The notes: a model not told the origin generated them from the sequence alone. A stretch of DNA of 64,000 nucleotides from Asparagopsis taxiformis (GCA_030407315.1 JALQPE010002301.1:1-64000); one strand, 5' to 3'. Shown: positions 1-11,061, counted from the stretch's first letter. Numbers and translations: made by a program.

Positions 1-343
1 CGCCGCAAAGTTTCCAGCTTCGAAGAGTTGATGGCGCCGTACATCATTTTCGACAGCAGTGAGCATTGGTTTTTGACGTGCTCGATGAAGGTCTATTCGC
101 ACCGATAGAGCAGAAGCTAGATCTCTACCACGACAAAGCTCCCCTATCTCATCCTGATGGATATGGTGGAAAAGTAGAGACAAGAACCAGTGCGCCGCAC
201 AGTGCATTTAGGGACCCTTGTGAGGAAGTTCTTCGACCGGTTGCAGTTTCTTATCGTCAACCGGACCTGTACACCTGGCCGGAGTCCGACCGCTGGGGGC
301 GCTGATGGAAATATACTTGTCAAGCGGAAATCCAGACAAGCTG
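1..343 (+). pseudogene. MTase-2 gene, upstream fragment (continues off the left edge)
   Basis: Coding-like sequence that runs off the window and stops at the Copia-A insertion (AGCTG duplication at 339-343). Three reading frames follow one another: one open from base 4 to about 65, one from 66 to 305, and one from about 215 that stays open to 343. Each switch can be explained by a single missing base in a homopolymer (five T near 67-72, five G near 296-300). The last frame joins in frame, without the transposon, to the methyltransferase ORF on the minus strand at 21787-20064 (boundary residues ...SGNPDKL then PAYFDTLDEDVM). I infer this is the N-terminal part of that gene, separated from it by Copia-A and an inversion. 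No domain is recognisable in this part. The frame breaks mean either decay or consensus errors. Confidence 0.55.
339..343. repeat. Target-site duplication of Copia-A, left copy (AGCTG)
   Basis: AGCTG immediately precedes the Copia-A 5' LTR. Its partner is the reverse complement CAGCT at 21783-21787, next to the Copia-A 3' LTR. The partner lies in inverted orientation 21 kb away. Confidence 0.75.
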
Positions 344-757
344 TGTTGATGTGGGCACCTCAGAATGGCTTGTGGTTTCCAGCTGGATTCCAAGTGTGAG
401 TACTATTGGAATTTGATACAATATGGATTATTGATTACTTGCATTGTTGTGCCTGTAGCGAAGGATCTAGTGGACTATGTGTGAAATCTAAACCCCGTAG
501 ACTTTGTTCAGGGCAATGAGCTGGTGATTTTACCATTTTGGTCGAATCGGGATTGACACGTGGATACCGATCCGGATTCGGCCATCTAGGGTTACGCCGT
601 CGTGTATGCGGCGCGCTGCAGGTTGGAACTCTGAAAATCGGAAATTGTAAATTCCAGTAGTATAAGTAGTGTGGTTGCGAGGCGATCCGATAGTAAACCA
701 AGTCAAGCGACATCTTTCCTTCTCTTCTCAACCTCTCCAACTGTCTCAACCTTCACA
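344..757 (+). repeat. Copia-A 5' LTR
   Basis: A 414-bp LTR starting TGTTGATGTG and ending CTTCACA. It matches the 412-bp LTR at 21788-22199 in reverse complement, with a few substitutions and small indels. A TATAAG motif lies at about 661 within the LTR. The LTR abuts the primer-binding site at 758. Confidence 0.9.
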
Positions 758-771
758 GGTTATGGGCCCAG
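758..771 (+). other. Copia-A primer-binding site (initiator tRNA-Met, internal)
   Basis: GGTTATGGGCCCAG directly follows the LTR. It is complementary to the anticodon stem-loop of eukaryotic initiator tRNA-Met (CTGGGCCCATAACC) rather than to a tRNA 3' end. Drosophila copia is known to prime with such a half-tRNA. The identical 14-mer follows the LTRs of Copia-B and Copia-C. Confidence 0.85.
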
Positions 772-1553
772 AGTATCAACTATAGCAGATTCAATCGCTT
801 CCTGCTTCGGTCTCAGTTCTCAGTTTTGTTGCTCGTGTTGCTCTATCTCAGTGTCCGGTCTCTGTTTGTCTCAGTTTTGTCTCAGTCTGTCTCTGTTGTC
901 CGTGATTGTCCCTATCGATCGTGTTGATCTTGTCTCTGTGTCACCACCTCGGCTCGTCTCCGCACGAATTCAGTTCCGCCCGTCTTCGTGTGGCCCGCCC
1001 GTGTGTGTTTGTCGTCTCCGGTGCAAGTACTTCGGTTCTTCACCGGTCCGCCAGTGACTTTGTTGACCTTGTGATTGACTGTCCCAGTATCCCAGAGCAG
1101 ACTGAGTGAGTGTCCGAGTGTTCCTGACCCTTCCGTGTTCTCGTAGAGTTCACGTGCCGCGCACCCTTCCTGCAAGAGTCTAGCTTGGATTTACTGGTGA
1201 AAGCTTATGCTCAGTGAGTAACCTCCTTGGGACGACTCGTAAGGATTATATGCGCTTGTGTCTGTGTGCGCACGACCAAGTGAGGCAGCTGTAGTCGCAT
1301 CTCGCCGGGAGAGTGCGTTCCGGGGGTCACAGAGTCCGACTCTGAGGGGGTCCCTTATTTCCCCGATACCAGAACCAACCCAACTCTCTGCTTCTATTGG
1401 TGTCGAGACATCTCCACCCACCACATCACCATCCCAAAATTTTGAACGTCGAGACTATCTCCGTTCGAGTCGATTCACTGCTTCTCAATCGAATTGTTTG
1501 CCTCCGCTCACGTGCTTTTCGTTTCATCTGCACCTGCCCTCTACTTTGGCACA
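772..1553 (+). other. Copia-A untranslated leader
   Basis: About 780 bases between the primer site and the gag start. Pyrimidine-rich in places (790-1000). I see no convincing ORF, and no counterpart of the zinc-finger ORF found in Copia-B and Copia-C. Confidence 0.5.
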
Positions 1554-4500
1554 ATGTCCGACACCGACAATGACGTTGGAACCTCGGCTCCATCAACTTC
1601 CCGCTTTCACGGTCGTCGTGATGAGGACTATGGCTTGTGGCGTCTTCGCCTCCGTGCTGCATGTCGTGTCAGGGGTGTCTGGTCTGTTGTTGACCCCAAT
1701 GCTGCCTCTTCTGCAAGCTCCGCTTCCACTGCCGACTCCATCATCGACGCTTCCAAACGTCTCTCGAAGCGCGAAAAGGCCTCTGGAATCATCATTACCG
1801 CCCTCGGCGACTCTCCTCTTCGCGTTGTCATTGATGCCGACGATGATCCAGCTCGCATGCTTCAGCTTTTGGATGCCCGGTATGCTTCCAGTCGCACTGT
1901 CTCTCGCATCGTAAGAAACACACAGCTGTTTCGTATGAGGTACTCTGGCCAGACAGGACATGGCCGCGTATGTTGACCAGTACACATCTCTGTTTGCTCA
2001 ACTGGAACGCATGGGTAAGGGCGCTGGCATTCCGGAGGCTCACAAGGCACCGATGCTGCTTGCGTCTATCGATCCTTCGAGTGAATTGGAAGTCACTGCT
2101 GCCGCATTGCGCACTAAGGACGTCGAAGAGCTCACCTGGGACTATGTTGCTACCACCCTCATCGATGAGTACAACGCAAAAAATCTCAATATGGCTGAGT
2201 CCAAACGTCGCCGCCGAAAGAAGAGAGCTGGCATTGCTAAATCAAACCAGCAAGCTCATCTTTCTCATCTCTCCGACTCCGACTCTGACGTTCCATCCGA
2301 TCTCCGGGGTGCCGCCAAAGCATTTGCTGCTGCTCTCAACGTCTCCAAAGCATCCTCATCAAAGCGCAATGCCGTTCGCTGCGACTTCTGTGAGCGTCCT
2401 GGACACACACAAGACCGCTGCTACATCAACCCCCAATCCAAACAACCATCTTTCTCTGATATCATGAAGAAAATCATTGCATCTTCATCAGACACAAAAC
2501 ATGACACCTCTCTTGTCAGTGTTGAGAAGAAGGTGAACAAATCCGGGAAGGTTGAAATTGCTGCAGTCAGTGTGGAACGAACAACAGTGAAGCCGCCATG
2601 CGACAATCGGTGCTATGCAGACTCCGGAGCAACCACCCATGTGTGCCACTCATTGTCTGTATTCGTCCCTGGCTCCATCTATCACATCATGTGAGCCACG
2701 CACAATCAAGCTCGCGGACAACTCCTCTGTCACTGCTACCAGTCTGGAGATGTTCTGATACCGTTCGAGCATGTCAACTTGCGTCTCTCTGATGTACTAT
2801 TGGTGCCGGGTCTCGGATACAATCTTGTGTCAGTTGGTCGAATGTGTGACAAAGGAGTCAATTCATCTTTCGACTCTGGTCATGTGCATCTCTCTCGAGC
2901 ATCGGATGGAATGGAAATCGGGAGTGGTCACCGTGACAGACAGTCCGGGTTGTATGTTTTGCCCACAACCGGAGGAGGCTGCACCCATTTCTGGAACTGC
3001 CCTTGTCACTGCTGCTTCCGAAACGGAGTTATGGCACAGGAGACTCGCACATGTCAACTTCCGAGACCTGTCTGATGTGCACAAACACACGACTGATGTT
3101 CCACAATTGCAGCCTTCCAGCGATGTATGTCGGGCGTGCCGTCTTGGCAAAGCACACAAACTTCCGTTCACCAGCCACTTGCTACCAGCTCCAGTGTCGG
3201 GGACATCCCGGACATCATCGGACATCATTGGTCCTCTTCCGCTATCGTTCCCCGATGGTCACCGCTATGCAGCCTCGTTTCTGGATGATCATTCACGGTT
3301 TCTGTTCTTCGGAATGATGCAGTGCAAAAGCGATATAGCCGATGTGTACACGGGAGTTGCAACCAACTGGGAAATGCAGGTTTCAACGTGGGTCGTGTGC
3401 ATTCGGATTGTGCAAAGGAGTATGTGAGTTTGCAAGATGCCTTCCGGGGGAGGGAGTGGAAAAGACATTCTCTCCACCATACACTCCTGAGCACAATGGA
3501 ATTGCCGAGCGTGTCAATCGCACCGTTATTGAGGCGTCCAGGTCTCTGCTCATCCAGGCTAATCTTCCGAGTTCATTGTGGCCGTTTGCTCTGAAACCAC
3601 GTTGTGTACGTCCGCAACCGCATCCCACACTCTGCCATTAAGTCGACTGCATTCGAGGTTGTTCATGGTACAAAACCATCACTGAAGGATATCAAAGTGT
3701 TTGGATGCTCGGCATACGTGCTACGTCTTCCGCGAGGATCGAAGTTTGAGCCTCGAGCGGTGGAAGGTGTCCTTCTGGAGTGTCTGCCACACGGGATCTA
3801 CAGAGTGTTGGTGATTCAGGACTCGTCTGCAAACATTATTGAGTCTCGCCATGTCACCTTTGACGAGAATCGCTTCCCTGGAGCACCTGACCTTGAGCAC
3901 TGCATTTCTGACGAAGCCGATTCAGACTCGGATGTATCCAGTGACACTGTTTCAGATGTTGGCATATCATTTGACGATTTGACGGTACCCATGAAGCTAG
4001 GAACCCTCCCGTCACGGATCAGGACTCCAGCTCGCACAAATCTATTGGCAAAGATTCATTCACCAGCGATGAAGATGAGTGGGATGACGCAACTTCCAAT
4101 GATGATGATGCATGTGGTGATGGTGCTACCGAACCTACGCAAAACAACGATACTCTGGGTGATGGAGATGGTTCACAAAGGCGTTACCCGGTCCGAGAGC
4201 GTAAACGTCCTCAGGCGTGGTTCATGCTAACCTCTGCTCAACGTGATGGTGCAATCGAGGTCACTACTAGCGATGAACCAACCCTTCGAGAGGCAATGAA
4301 CGCCACTCCTTCCGAGTGTGACTTGTGGAAGCAGGCCATTGATGACGAGTTCAAGTCATTGAAATCCAAGTGCACATGGACTCGAGACGACTCACCGGGT
4401 GCACAGCCTCTACCTACTCATATTGTTCTCAAGGTGAAACGCAACTCGGATGGTACAGTGGATCGGTTCAAAGCACGCATCGTTGCTGGTGGTAACTTCC

Positions 4501-5088
4501 AGACCTATGGCACAGACTACATGGAAACGTATGCCCCTGTGGTGTCCTTCAGCCTCGTTCGCACATTCCTCTACATTGCTATCATGCTGCAAACTCTATG
4601 TGGCACAGCTGGATGTGAAAACAGCTTTCCTCAATGGAGACCTGGACGAGGATGTGTGGGTAATGTCTCCTCGCGGAGTACCCGGTGTGCGGTGTGAGAG
4701 CTATCGTCTGCTCAAAGCACTTTACGGTCTGAAGCAAGCTCACCTTGCGTGGCACAAACGTCTGTACAGTGACTTGGAGACGCTCGGATTCACAGAACTT
4801 CCCAGTGCCCCATGCGTGTTTGTCAGGGCATTATCACCCGGAAAATGCTTTGTCCTGGTATACGTGGATGACTTGATTGTGATGAGCACTTCAGAACGTG
4901 AGTTGGGCACAGTGGTGAACTGCCTCAAGGAGTTGTACGAAGTTCGAGTGAGTGACAACGCCGACTTCTTCCTTGGAGTTCAGCTTGAGTGGAAACGTGG
5001 AAGGGATGGCCAATCTCAGTTGTTGCGTCTGTCTCAGCCCTTGTACACCCGAAGCGTCCTTCGCCGATTCGGAATTGTAGCAGGTAGA

Positions 5089-5772
5089 AAATCCGCTAGA
5101 GCGGCAAACCACCCGACAGGTGTCCCGAGCCTCGGTAGAGGAAGTGGTAGAGCAGATGAACCTTATAGTATACCCAGCGGGTAGTCTCGTATGAGAGAAG
5201 GGGATCGCTACCCGGAAGGGGTTAGGCGAATAGGAATGCTCACGCTAGGGGCGTATAGATGGAGCGAGTGACGTAATCCGTCGAGCTGTTAGCTAACCCT
5301 AAGGTTGTCCCTGAGAGGGTTAAACACTAGGTATGCAAACACAGTTCCAATGGGTCGTAATTCCACTTGAGTTTACGTTACTCTAGAAACCGTGCCTACT
5401 GGCTATTCCAGTGGCGGTTTTATACTAAGTCTACTGTAAGCTAGGGTTAGTGGTTAGGAATAAATATCCAGTTAGTGACCAATCAGAACCCAGTTACTGG
5501 CGCCCGCCTACCCGCGAGGTTATTGCCAATAGGCTTACATTGTAATGTATGGCTGATCAGCCTAAGTTAAAGTTTGCCCCTTGTGGGGTCTTGGCCGGGG
5601 CCGATAGGCCCGAGTGGGGTATTTGCAGCCTTGCGCTTGTCCCAATTACAGGAAACACGTCCAGTTGGCTGGTGCCTTGTGATTGGCACGTCCCTTAAGT
5701 GGGTACCCAATAGGGAAGCGACACGCTCAGATTGGGAGGACCGCCAGGCGGTACGACAGGAATGTGCGGGTC
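5089..5772. mobile_element. 684-bp non-coding insertion inside Copia-A RT/RNase H
   Basis: Copia-A reads ..RFGIVAGR up to 5088 and resumes at 5777 with PAITPM in the same frame, so 5089-5776 is extra. The 4-bp sequence TAGA occurs at both junctions (5085-5088 and 5773-5776), consistent with a target-site duplication. The insert starts AAATCCGCTAGAGCGG and ends AATGTGCGGGTC. I see no ORF, no clear terminal inverted repeats and no poly-A tail. Removing it as a GT..AG intron does not restore the frame. Class unknown: a small non-autonomous transposon is the simplest reading. Confidence 0.6.
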
Positions 5773-6172
5773 TAGACCGGCAATCACTCCAATGGTTGAA
5801 TCGTTCTTCACTGGTTTGGCTTCGGAGGAGGATAAAAGTGCTGTCTCGGCTGAGCTCTACCAGCAGATGATTGGGTCCCTGCTCTACCTTGCTCTCCGCA
5901 CTCGACCGGACATTCTTGCACCCGTCCTCATCCTAGCTCGTTTCCAAAAGGCCCCCACTGCATATTGCCGTCTTGGCGTTAAACGTGTTCTTCGGTACCT
6001 AAACGGAACATCTGACCTTGTGATATGTTACTCGGCTTCGGGTCTCGCAATGATAGCTCACGTTGACTCTGACTATGCCGGAGACACCATGGACCGCAAA
6101 TCAATGTCTGGGTACCTTGTGAAAATCGGAGGAGCTATGGTCATCTGGGGTGCTAAGAAGCAGAATGTTGTG

Positions 6173-6177
6173 TCCTT
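6173..6177. repeat. Target-site duplication TCCTT, left of Copia-B1
   Basis: TCCTT lies next to the B1 LTR. The other side of B1 is CAATC, so B1 has no matching duplication. The partner is AAGGA (reverse complement of TCCTT) at 22555-22559, next to Copia-B2. Confidence 0.8.
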
Positions 6178-6793
6178 TGTTGAAACGAAATGGTCGCTTG
6201 CCGAGCGTTTATTGAATCTGCGAGCTCACTACATTATTTGTATTCTCGCCGAGGTGCGCCGGCGGTGCTAAGGACAGCCTGTTAATAGCTGCTCCAGACA
6301 GTCTGTCACTGACAGTCTGTCCTGGTATGCACCTGCTGCCAGTCTGGTACACGTGGGCTTCTCTATCATATCGTCCACACGTGTACACTAATCATAACAT
6401 TTTCCCTGTGCCATGATGGCAACCCATCCTGGCATTTCTAATTACTAATTGAAAGTATGACAAACGAATTGAAACTTCAGACGCTGTTATCTCCGTGAAG
6501 AAAGGTCGTAGAAGCTTCGGAGAAGTTGTTACCCGACTAATTCGGGCACGCTGAACATGATGAGATAGGTTTCGGAGCGCCTAGAGCACTCCTTTTAGGA
6601 GAAATCGAGGGTTAAAGTTTTCTGACGTAACTGAGCCCCTCAGGGCCTATTACAGTGAGTGCTTCAACCGTTTTTCAACGAGGAACACGATGAGCCATAT
6701 TTCAAGGCTCCTAGAGGACTCCTTTATCGAGATTTTCACAGAATATTCTCGAGATTGAGTGCTTCTGTTGCTGCGACTCAATTATTCGCAACA
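6178..6793 (-). repeat. Copia-B1 3' LTR
   Basis: 616 bp, TGTTGCG..TTTCAACA in element orientation. It differs from the 5' LTR at a few positions (for example 6468 region AAACGAATTG versus AAACAAATTG; CCTTTATCGAG versus CCTTCATCGAG). The gag-pol stop codon lies 15 bases inside it. Confidence 0.95.
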
Positions 6794-9700
6794 CTCCCCC
6801 TCTGTGACAAGCTCGATGAAGCACCAGATGTAGGGAGGTTTTGAAGTCCGATGAGGTCTTTGAATTTGTGAAGGAGAAGACGGGGAAGAGGTTTTGTGAG
6901 CAAGTCGGCAGCCATTTCTGATGTGGGGCAGTATTGCATTGTGTAGAGGTTTTTGTCGAGGCTATCGCGTACGAAGTGGTATTGAATGTCAATGTGCTTT
7001 GTTCTAGTTCCGGACACATCATTTCGAGCCATATTGATAGATCCTTGGTTATCGACGTTGATGCAGATCGGCTCGTATTCTTCGCTTGCTGTGATTGAGC
7101 GGAAAATGTTGCTAAGCCAGATTGATTCTTTTACAGCTGCACACAGAGCCATGTACTCCGCTTCGGAGGAGGAAAGAGCAACGCAACCTTGTTTGCGTGA
7201 CTTCCAGCTGACGGCCCCTCCCGCCATTAGGAAAACGTAACCACTGGTGGATTTTCGATTGATCGTGCAGCCACCCCAGTCGGAGTCACTGTACGCGATC
7301 GGGTGGAACGGTTTATCGGCTTGATAGAGCAAGCCCAGATTCCTTGTTCCATTCACATAGCGGAGTACGCGCTTAACTGCTGTCCACAGTCTTGTTGTCG
7401 GATGTTCCACATGTTGGGCAAGCCGTCCCACAGCGAAGGATATGTCGGGGCGAGTCCCGACCGAGAGATACATGAGGCTACCAACAGCGCTTCGATATAG
7501 TGTAGAGGCTATAGGTTCCCCTTCGAGGTCTGCAGGACTTATCTGCGATTCCATTGGGGTGACTACGGGACTCGAGTCAAGCATCCCGAAGCGTTCTAGC
7601 ACCTTGTGGACATAACGACTCTGGCTGAGGTGCAGAGTTCCTCTTGACGAGCTGCGAACGATCTCGAGTCCAAGACAGACCTTGGCTTCTCCGCAGTCTT
7701 TCATTGAGAACCTTTTATTGAACTCCCCTTTTAGCCAATCAAGTAGTCGGCGATTACTTGATGCCATGAGTAGGTCGTCAACGTAGAGGGTAATGATCAC
7801 CATTGCTCCTCCTTCATACTTGACGTAAAGGCATGGATCATACGGAGAAGTCTCGAATTTGAGGATACCGATCACGAATTCGTCGATCTTTGCGTGCCAC
7901 TGTCTCGGAGCTTGTTTAAGACCGTAGAGTGCTCTTTGCAGTTTACACACATGGTTCGGGTATTGCGGATGAACGAACCCTTCTGGTTGTTCCATGTAGA
8001 TAACTTGATCGAGATCACCGTATAGGAAGGCTGTCTTGACATCCATTTGATCGCAATGGAGGGATTTGTGAGCAACTATAGCGAGGAACGTGCGGAGAGT
8101 GCATAGTTTTACAACCGGAGCGTATGTTTCTTCGTAGTCAACACCGTATTGTTGTTCAAAACCACGAGTGACAAGTCGTGCTTTGTACTTCACACCGTTC
8201 GTTCCGTCGCCGTTGACAACATCCTTGATTTTGAAAAGCCATTTGCAGGAGAGAAGATTGCGGGCTTCACTGCGAGGGACAAGAATCCAGGTCTGGTTGG
8301 TGTAGAGAGATTCCATTTCGGAGTCTATTGCTTTGAGCCAGAGCTTTCTATCCTCCCCCTCTGTCGCGGTAGTGAAGGTGAGGAGTTCCGGAGCAATGCT
8401 AACGAGTGCAGTCGGTTTCCACCATTGAGTCGGGGGCTTTCGAGGTCTTGAAGACTTCCGAGGAGCAGATGGAATGGAGAGGTTGCTCGGGGAAGCCGGT
8501 ATAGTAGGATGAGCAGGACTGCTTGGAGAAGCAATAGGGCTCGATTCTCCCCCGGAGATGCTGGGAGACTGTGGAGGCGTGGGCGACTCGTCATCCGATT
8601 TTTGCATGCGGGGTTGAGGATGTTCCGGTATGTAGCTCAAGGTGTTGTCGTCATCAATATATGTAGAGTCTTCAACAGAGCGAGGTTGAGTGGTTTCATC
8701 CGATGCCGATTCGTCGAAGACGACGTCCCTTGAGATTACCACGGTGTTCGTTTGGTCGTCCCACAGCTTGTACGCTTTCTGGGTTTTGGAGTAACCGATC
8801 ATCATGGCAGGAGATGAGCGACTGTTTAGAGATGTTAGGCGTATTTGTGGGACCTTGTACCAACACTGACTACCGAACACTTTTAGATGGGAGATATCAG
8901 GTTTACGACCCATCCATAATTCGAACGGAGTTTTATCTGAGGGTATCCCACGGCTTGTGACACGATTTCGGACGTATGCTGCGCAGTCAAGGGCTTCCGC
9001 CCAGAAGTCTGCAGGGACAGAATTGTGATGGAGCATGGCACGAATGAGGTCTTTTAGAGTCCGGTTCATCCGTTCCGATACACCGTTTTGCTGCGGGGTA
9101 TAGGGAGCGGTAGTCTGGCGAGTGATTCCGTGAGTTATGAGGAACTCGCTAAACTCGTTTGAGAAATATTCACCGCCACCATCCGAGCGAAGTTGGCGGA
9201 TTTTTCGTCCTGTGTGTGTCTCTGCAGTATTTCGAAAGTGCTGGAAAGAGCTGAAGCTGTCTGATTTCAGTGCGATAGGATAGACGGAAAGCCAACGGGA
9301 CTTGTCGTCGATAAAGGTAACGAAGTAACGTGCTCCCCCTTTTGAAGATGTTTCCATAGGTCCGGCTACATCAGTGTGGACAAGGTCAAGTAAACCGGTT
9401 GCTCGAGTATCAGATGCATGGGGGATTGGTGCTCGAGCCATTTTACCGGCCAGGCAGCCTTTGCACGGTTGCTGGGTTGTCGTCCCACCGGCAATTTGGA
9501 GACCTTTAACGAGGGAGTGTTTTGCCATATGCGAGATTGCTGCATGGTGTACGTGTCCGAGGCGACGATGCCAGAGTTCCAGGCTGGCCACACATGCCAC
9601 CTCAACGTTATGTTCGTGAGGAGTAGTGTGTAGAGTATAGAGTCCATGTCGACGAATCCCTAAAGCAACTATGGAGTTGTTCTTTTTGATTTCGACAGTG

Positions 9701-10878
9701 TCATTTATGAAGGAGAGGGAGAGACCACGACTGGTGAGGGTGGAAACTGAGATAAGGGAGAACACGAATGAGGGTACGTGCAGCACGTTGCGGAGTATGC
9801 ACGTTGAAGTGACACCTTTTACTATTATAGGTAGGTGGATATCTCCTCGACCGATGGCTATGGAGGAGGACTTGTCGCCCATGGTAACGTTGAAAGGGAT
9901 CTCTGACGTATACGTTTTGAACATGGATCGGTCGAAGGTGATATGTGAGGTGGCCGCAGAGTCAATGTGCCAGACTGTTGCCTTGCGTTCGTGAGAACTG
10001 TTGCACGCCTCGATAGCACTGCTGAGTAAACATACGTAGTCGACTTCTTCTTCGGATGGTTCCATTGCTACTGCTGCGGTTTGCATTGGAACGCTGGTTG
10101 CTGGAGATGTGGATCCTCGAGGCTTGTTACTCCGAGAATGATTGGGACGACCATGCTTTTCCCAGCAATAGGGTTCGGTATGGTTGGTTCTGTGGCAGTG
10201 AGAGCAGTATTTTCGATTGGCACGACGTGGTTGTTTCCCAGATAAGTTGACTAATGCTGATGCTTGTTGAGATGTGTGTGAAGAGTTTCGAAGCATGCTA
10301 GTTCTTCTTTCTTCCTGCAGTAAGCGGCTGCGCACCTTGTCAAAGGTGAACGAAGGGTCGTCATCTCCAATTGCATCGAGTGCCGTGATCAACGTTCGGA
10401 AGGATGATGGGAGGCCGTTGAGTACAGCCATGGCCATTTCCTTTTCGTCAATCTTGACGTCCATTGACTCGAGGTGGGAAGCCATTTGACGTACACGATT
10501 GATGTATACAAGCATTTGCTCCCCCTGCTTCATTGTTGCAGTGTAGAAGTCACGACGAGCAGCGAGCTTGTTCAGAAGAGTGTGACGTTGATGGACGTTG
10601 CAGATCTCTTGCCACATTTCTAGGGCGGTAGTAGTGTGGCGAACGTTCTTCAGCATTTCGTCTGACAGACTGATGCCGATTGCCATGCGAGCAGTCTTGT
10701 CTTTACGAGTCCATTTAGACAATGCCTCTGGATCCTCTGGAGGAGGGCGGCATAGAATGGGATCGATCATGTCGTCCACCTCGCGGTGGCCGAGGATGAG
10801 CTCCATCTTTTGCTTCCATGAGTGGAAGTTGGAGTAGTCCAGCTTTTCAATGCGAATGCCGGATGAATTGCTCTCCAT
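6778..10878 (-). CDS. Copia-B1 gag-pol polyprotein
   Basis: Intact 1366-aa ORF. Gag (UBN2-like) spans roughly residues 10-200. A zinc knuckle CSHCHRTNHTEPYC is near 225 and the aspartic protease motif HIDSAATSH near 304. GAG-pre-integrase (ELWHRRLGHV) is near 432, and the integrase core follows from about 495 with DDK and the DE-type motif QLRSDGGGEY. Reverse transcriptase has catalytic YVDDLL near 1031. RNase H (SDSDWGG, SSSEAEY, VDNQGSINMA) runs from about 1195 to the end. The start is the ATG in GCCATGGAG. The stop lies inside the 3' LTR. All domains look intact, so this copy could be or recently was autonomous. Confidence 0.95.
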   Translation of the reverse strand: MESNSSGIRIEKLDYSNFHSWKQKMELILGHREVDDMIDPILCRPPPEDPEALSKWTRKDKTARMAIGISLSDEMLKNVRHTTTALEMWQEICNVHQRHTLLNKLAARRDFYTATMKQGEQMLVYINRVRQMASHLESMDVKIDEKEMAMAVLNGLPSSFRTLITALDAIGDDDPSFTFDKVRSRLLQEERRTSMLRNSSHTSQQASALVNLSGKQPRRANRKYCSHCHRTNHTEPYCWEKHGRPNHSRSNKPRGSTSPATSVPMQTAAVAMEPSEEEVDYVCLLSSAIEACNSSHERKATVWHIDSAATSHITFDRSMFKTYTSEIPFNVTMGDKSSSIAIGRGDIHLPIIVKGVTSTCILRNVLHVPSFVFSLISVSTLTSRGLSLSFINDTVEIKKNNSIVALGIRRHGLYTLHTTPHEHNVEVACVASLELWHRRLGHVHHAAISHMAKHSLVKGLQIAGGTTTQQPCKGCLAGKMARAPIPHASDTRATGLLDLVHTDVAGPMETSSKGGARYFVTFIDDKSRWLSVYPIALKSDSFSSFQHFRNTAETHTGRKIRQLRSDGGGEYFSNEFSEFLITHGITRQTTAPYTPQQNGVSERMNRTLKDLIRAMLHHNSVPADFWAEALDCAAYVRNRVTSRGIPSDKTPFELWMGRKPDISHLKVFGSQCWYKVPQIRLTSLNSRSSPAMMIGYSKTQKAYKLWDDQTNTVVISRDVVFDESASDETTQPRSVEDSTYIDDDNTLSYIPEHPQPRMQKSDDESPTPPQSPSISGGESSPIASPSSPAHPTIPASPSNLSIPSAPRKSSRPRKPPTQWWKPTALVSIAPELLTFTTATEGEDRKLWLKAIDSEMESLYTNQTWILVPRSEARNLLSCKWLFKIKDVVNGDGTNGVKYKARLVTRGFEQQYGVDYEETYAPVVKLCTLRTFLAIVAHKSLHCDQMDVKTAFLYGDLDQVIYMEQPEGFVHPQYPNHVCKLQRALYGLKQAPRQWHAKIDEFVIGILKFETSPYDPCLYVKYEGGAMVIITLYVDDLLMASSNRRLLDWLKGEFNKRFSMKDCGEAKVCLGLEIVRSSSRGTLHLSQSRYVHKVLERFGMLDSSPVVTPMESQISPADLEGEPIASTLYRSAVGSLMYLSVGTRPDISFAVGRLAQHVEHPTTRLWTAVKRVLRYVNGTRNLGLLYQADKPFHPIAYSDSDWGGCTINRKSTSGYVFLMAGGAVSWKSRKQGCVALSSSEAEYMALCAAVKESIWLSNIFRSITASEEYEPICINVDNQGSINMARNDVSGTRTKHIDIQYHFVRDSLDKNLYTMQYCPTSEMAADLLTKPLPRLLLHKFKDLIGLQNLPTSGASSSLSQRGSVANN

Positions 10879-11061
10879 GGCTCTGTATTATGTCTTATCT
10901 GTTCGACCCTTCCCAAGTGGACAACCGATAGTCGTCTAGGACCAAGCTGGGATCTATAGGATAAAGACTTTTAGCTAAGAGCTAGATGAGTGGAGAACAA
11001 GAAACAAGGTTTATCAAAGAGAAATCAGCTAGATTTCTAGTGTGTCTAGAGAAGGGGAGTA

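Larger units (their letters stand above)
344..6177 (+). mobile_element. Copia-A, a decayed Ty1/copia retrotransposon, 5' portion
   Basis: Order: LTR, primer-binding site, leader, gag, protease, integrase, reverse transcriptase, RNase H. This is the copia order, with integrase before reverse transcriptase. The element is cut at 6177 inside RNase H by Copia-B1, after the codons for NVVS. The missing tail begins LSTCEAEY and is on the minus strand at 22559-22194, followed by the 3' LTR at 22199-21788. It is older than the B elements: LTRs differ by indels, gag-pol has several frameshifts, and an unrelated 684-bp sequence is inserted at 5089-5772. Confidence 0.9.
1554..6177 (+). pseudogene. Copia-A gag-pol, broken
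   Basis: Gag starts at the ATG at 1554 (MSDTDNDVG). The frame shifts near 1960 and again near 2694. The zinc knuckle CDFCERPGHTQDRC (CX2CX4HX4C) is at about 2379-2420 and the protease motif ADSGATTH at about 2617-2640. Integrase pieces include ELWHRRLAHV (about 3025) and YTPEHNGIAERVNRT (about 3480). Reverse transcriptase runs from 4224, shifts near 4595, and has the catalytic YVDDL at about 4861-4875. The frame is then interrupted by a foreign insert (5089-5772), resumes at 5777 with PAITPMVE, and is cut at 6177 in RNase H by Copia-B1. With at least four frame breaks it cannot make an intact polyprotein. Confidence 0.9.

Noticed and set aside
5085..5776. Spliceosomal intron in Copia-A RT
   Set aside because: Removing GT..AG spans at these borders does not restore the RT/RNase H frame, whereas removing the unit between the TAGA copies does.
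7000..10800. Numerous plus-strand ORFs of 60-107 codons antisense to Copia-B1 gag-pol (and their mirror images in Copia-B2)
   Set aside because: They are shadows of a strongly supported polyprotein in the other strand; none has a motif.
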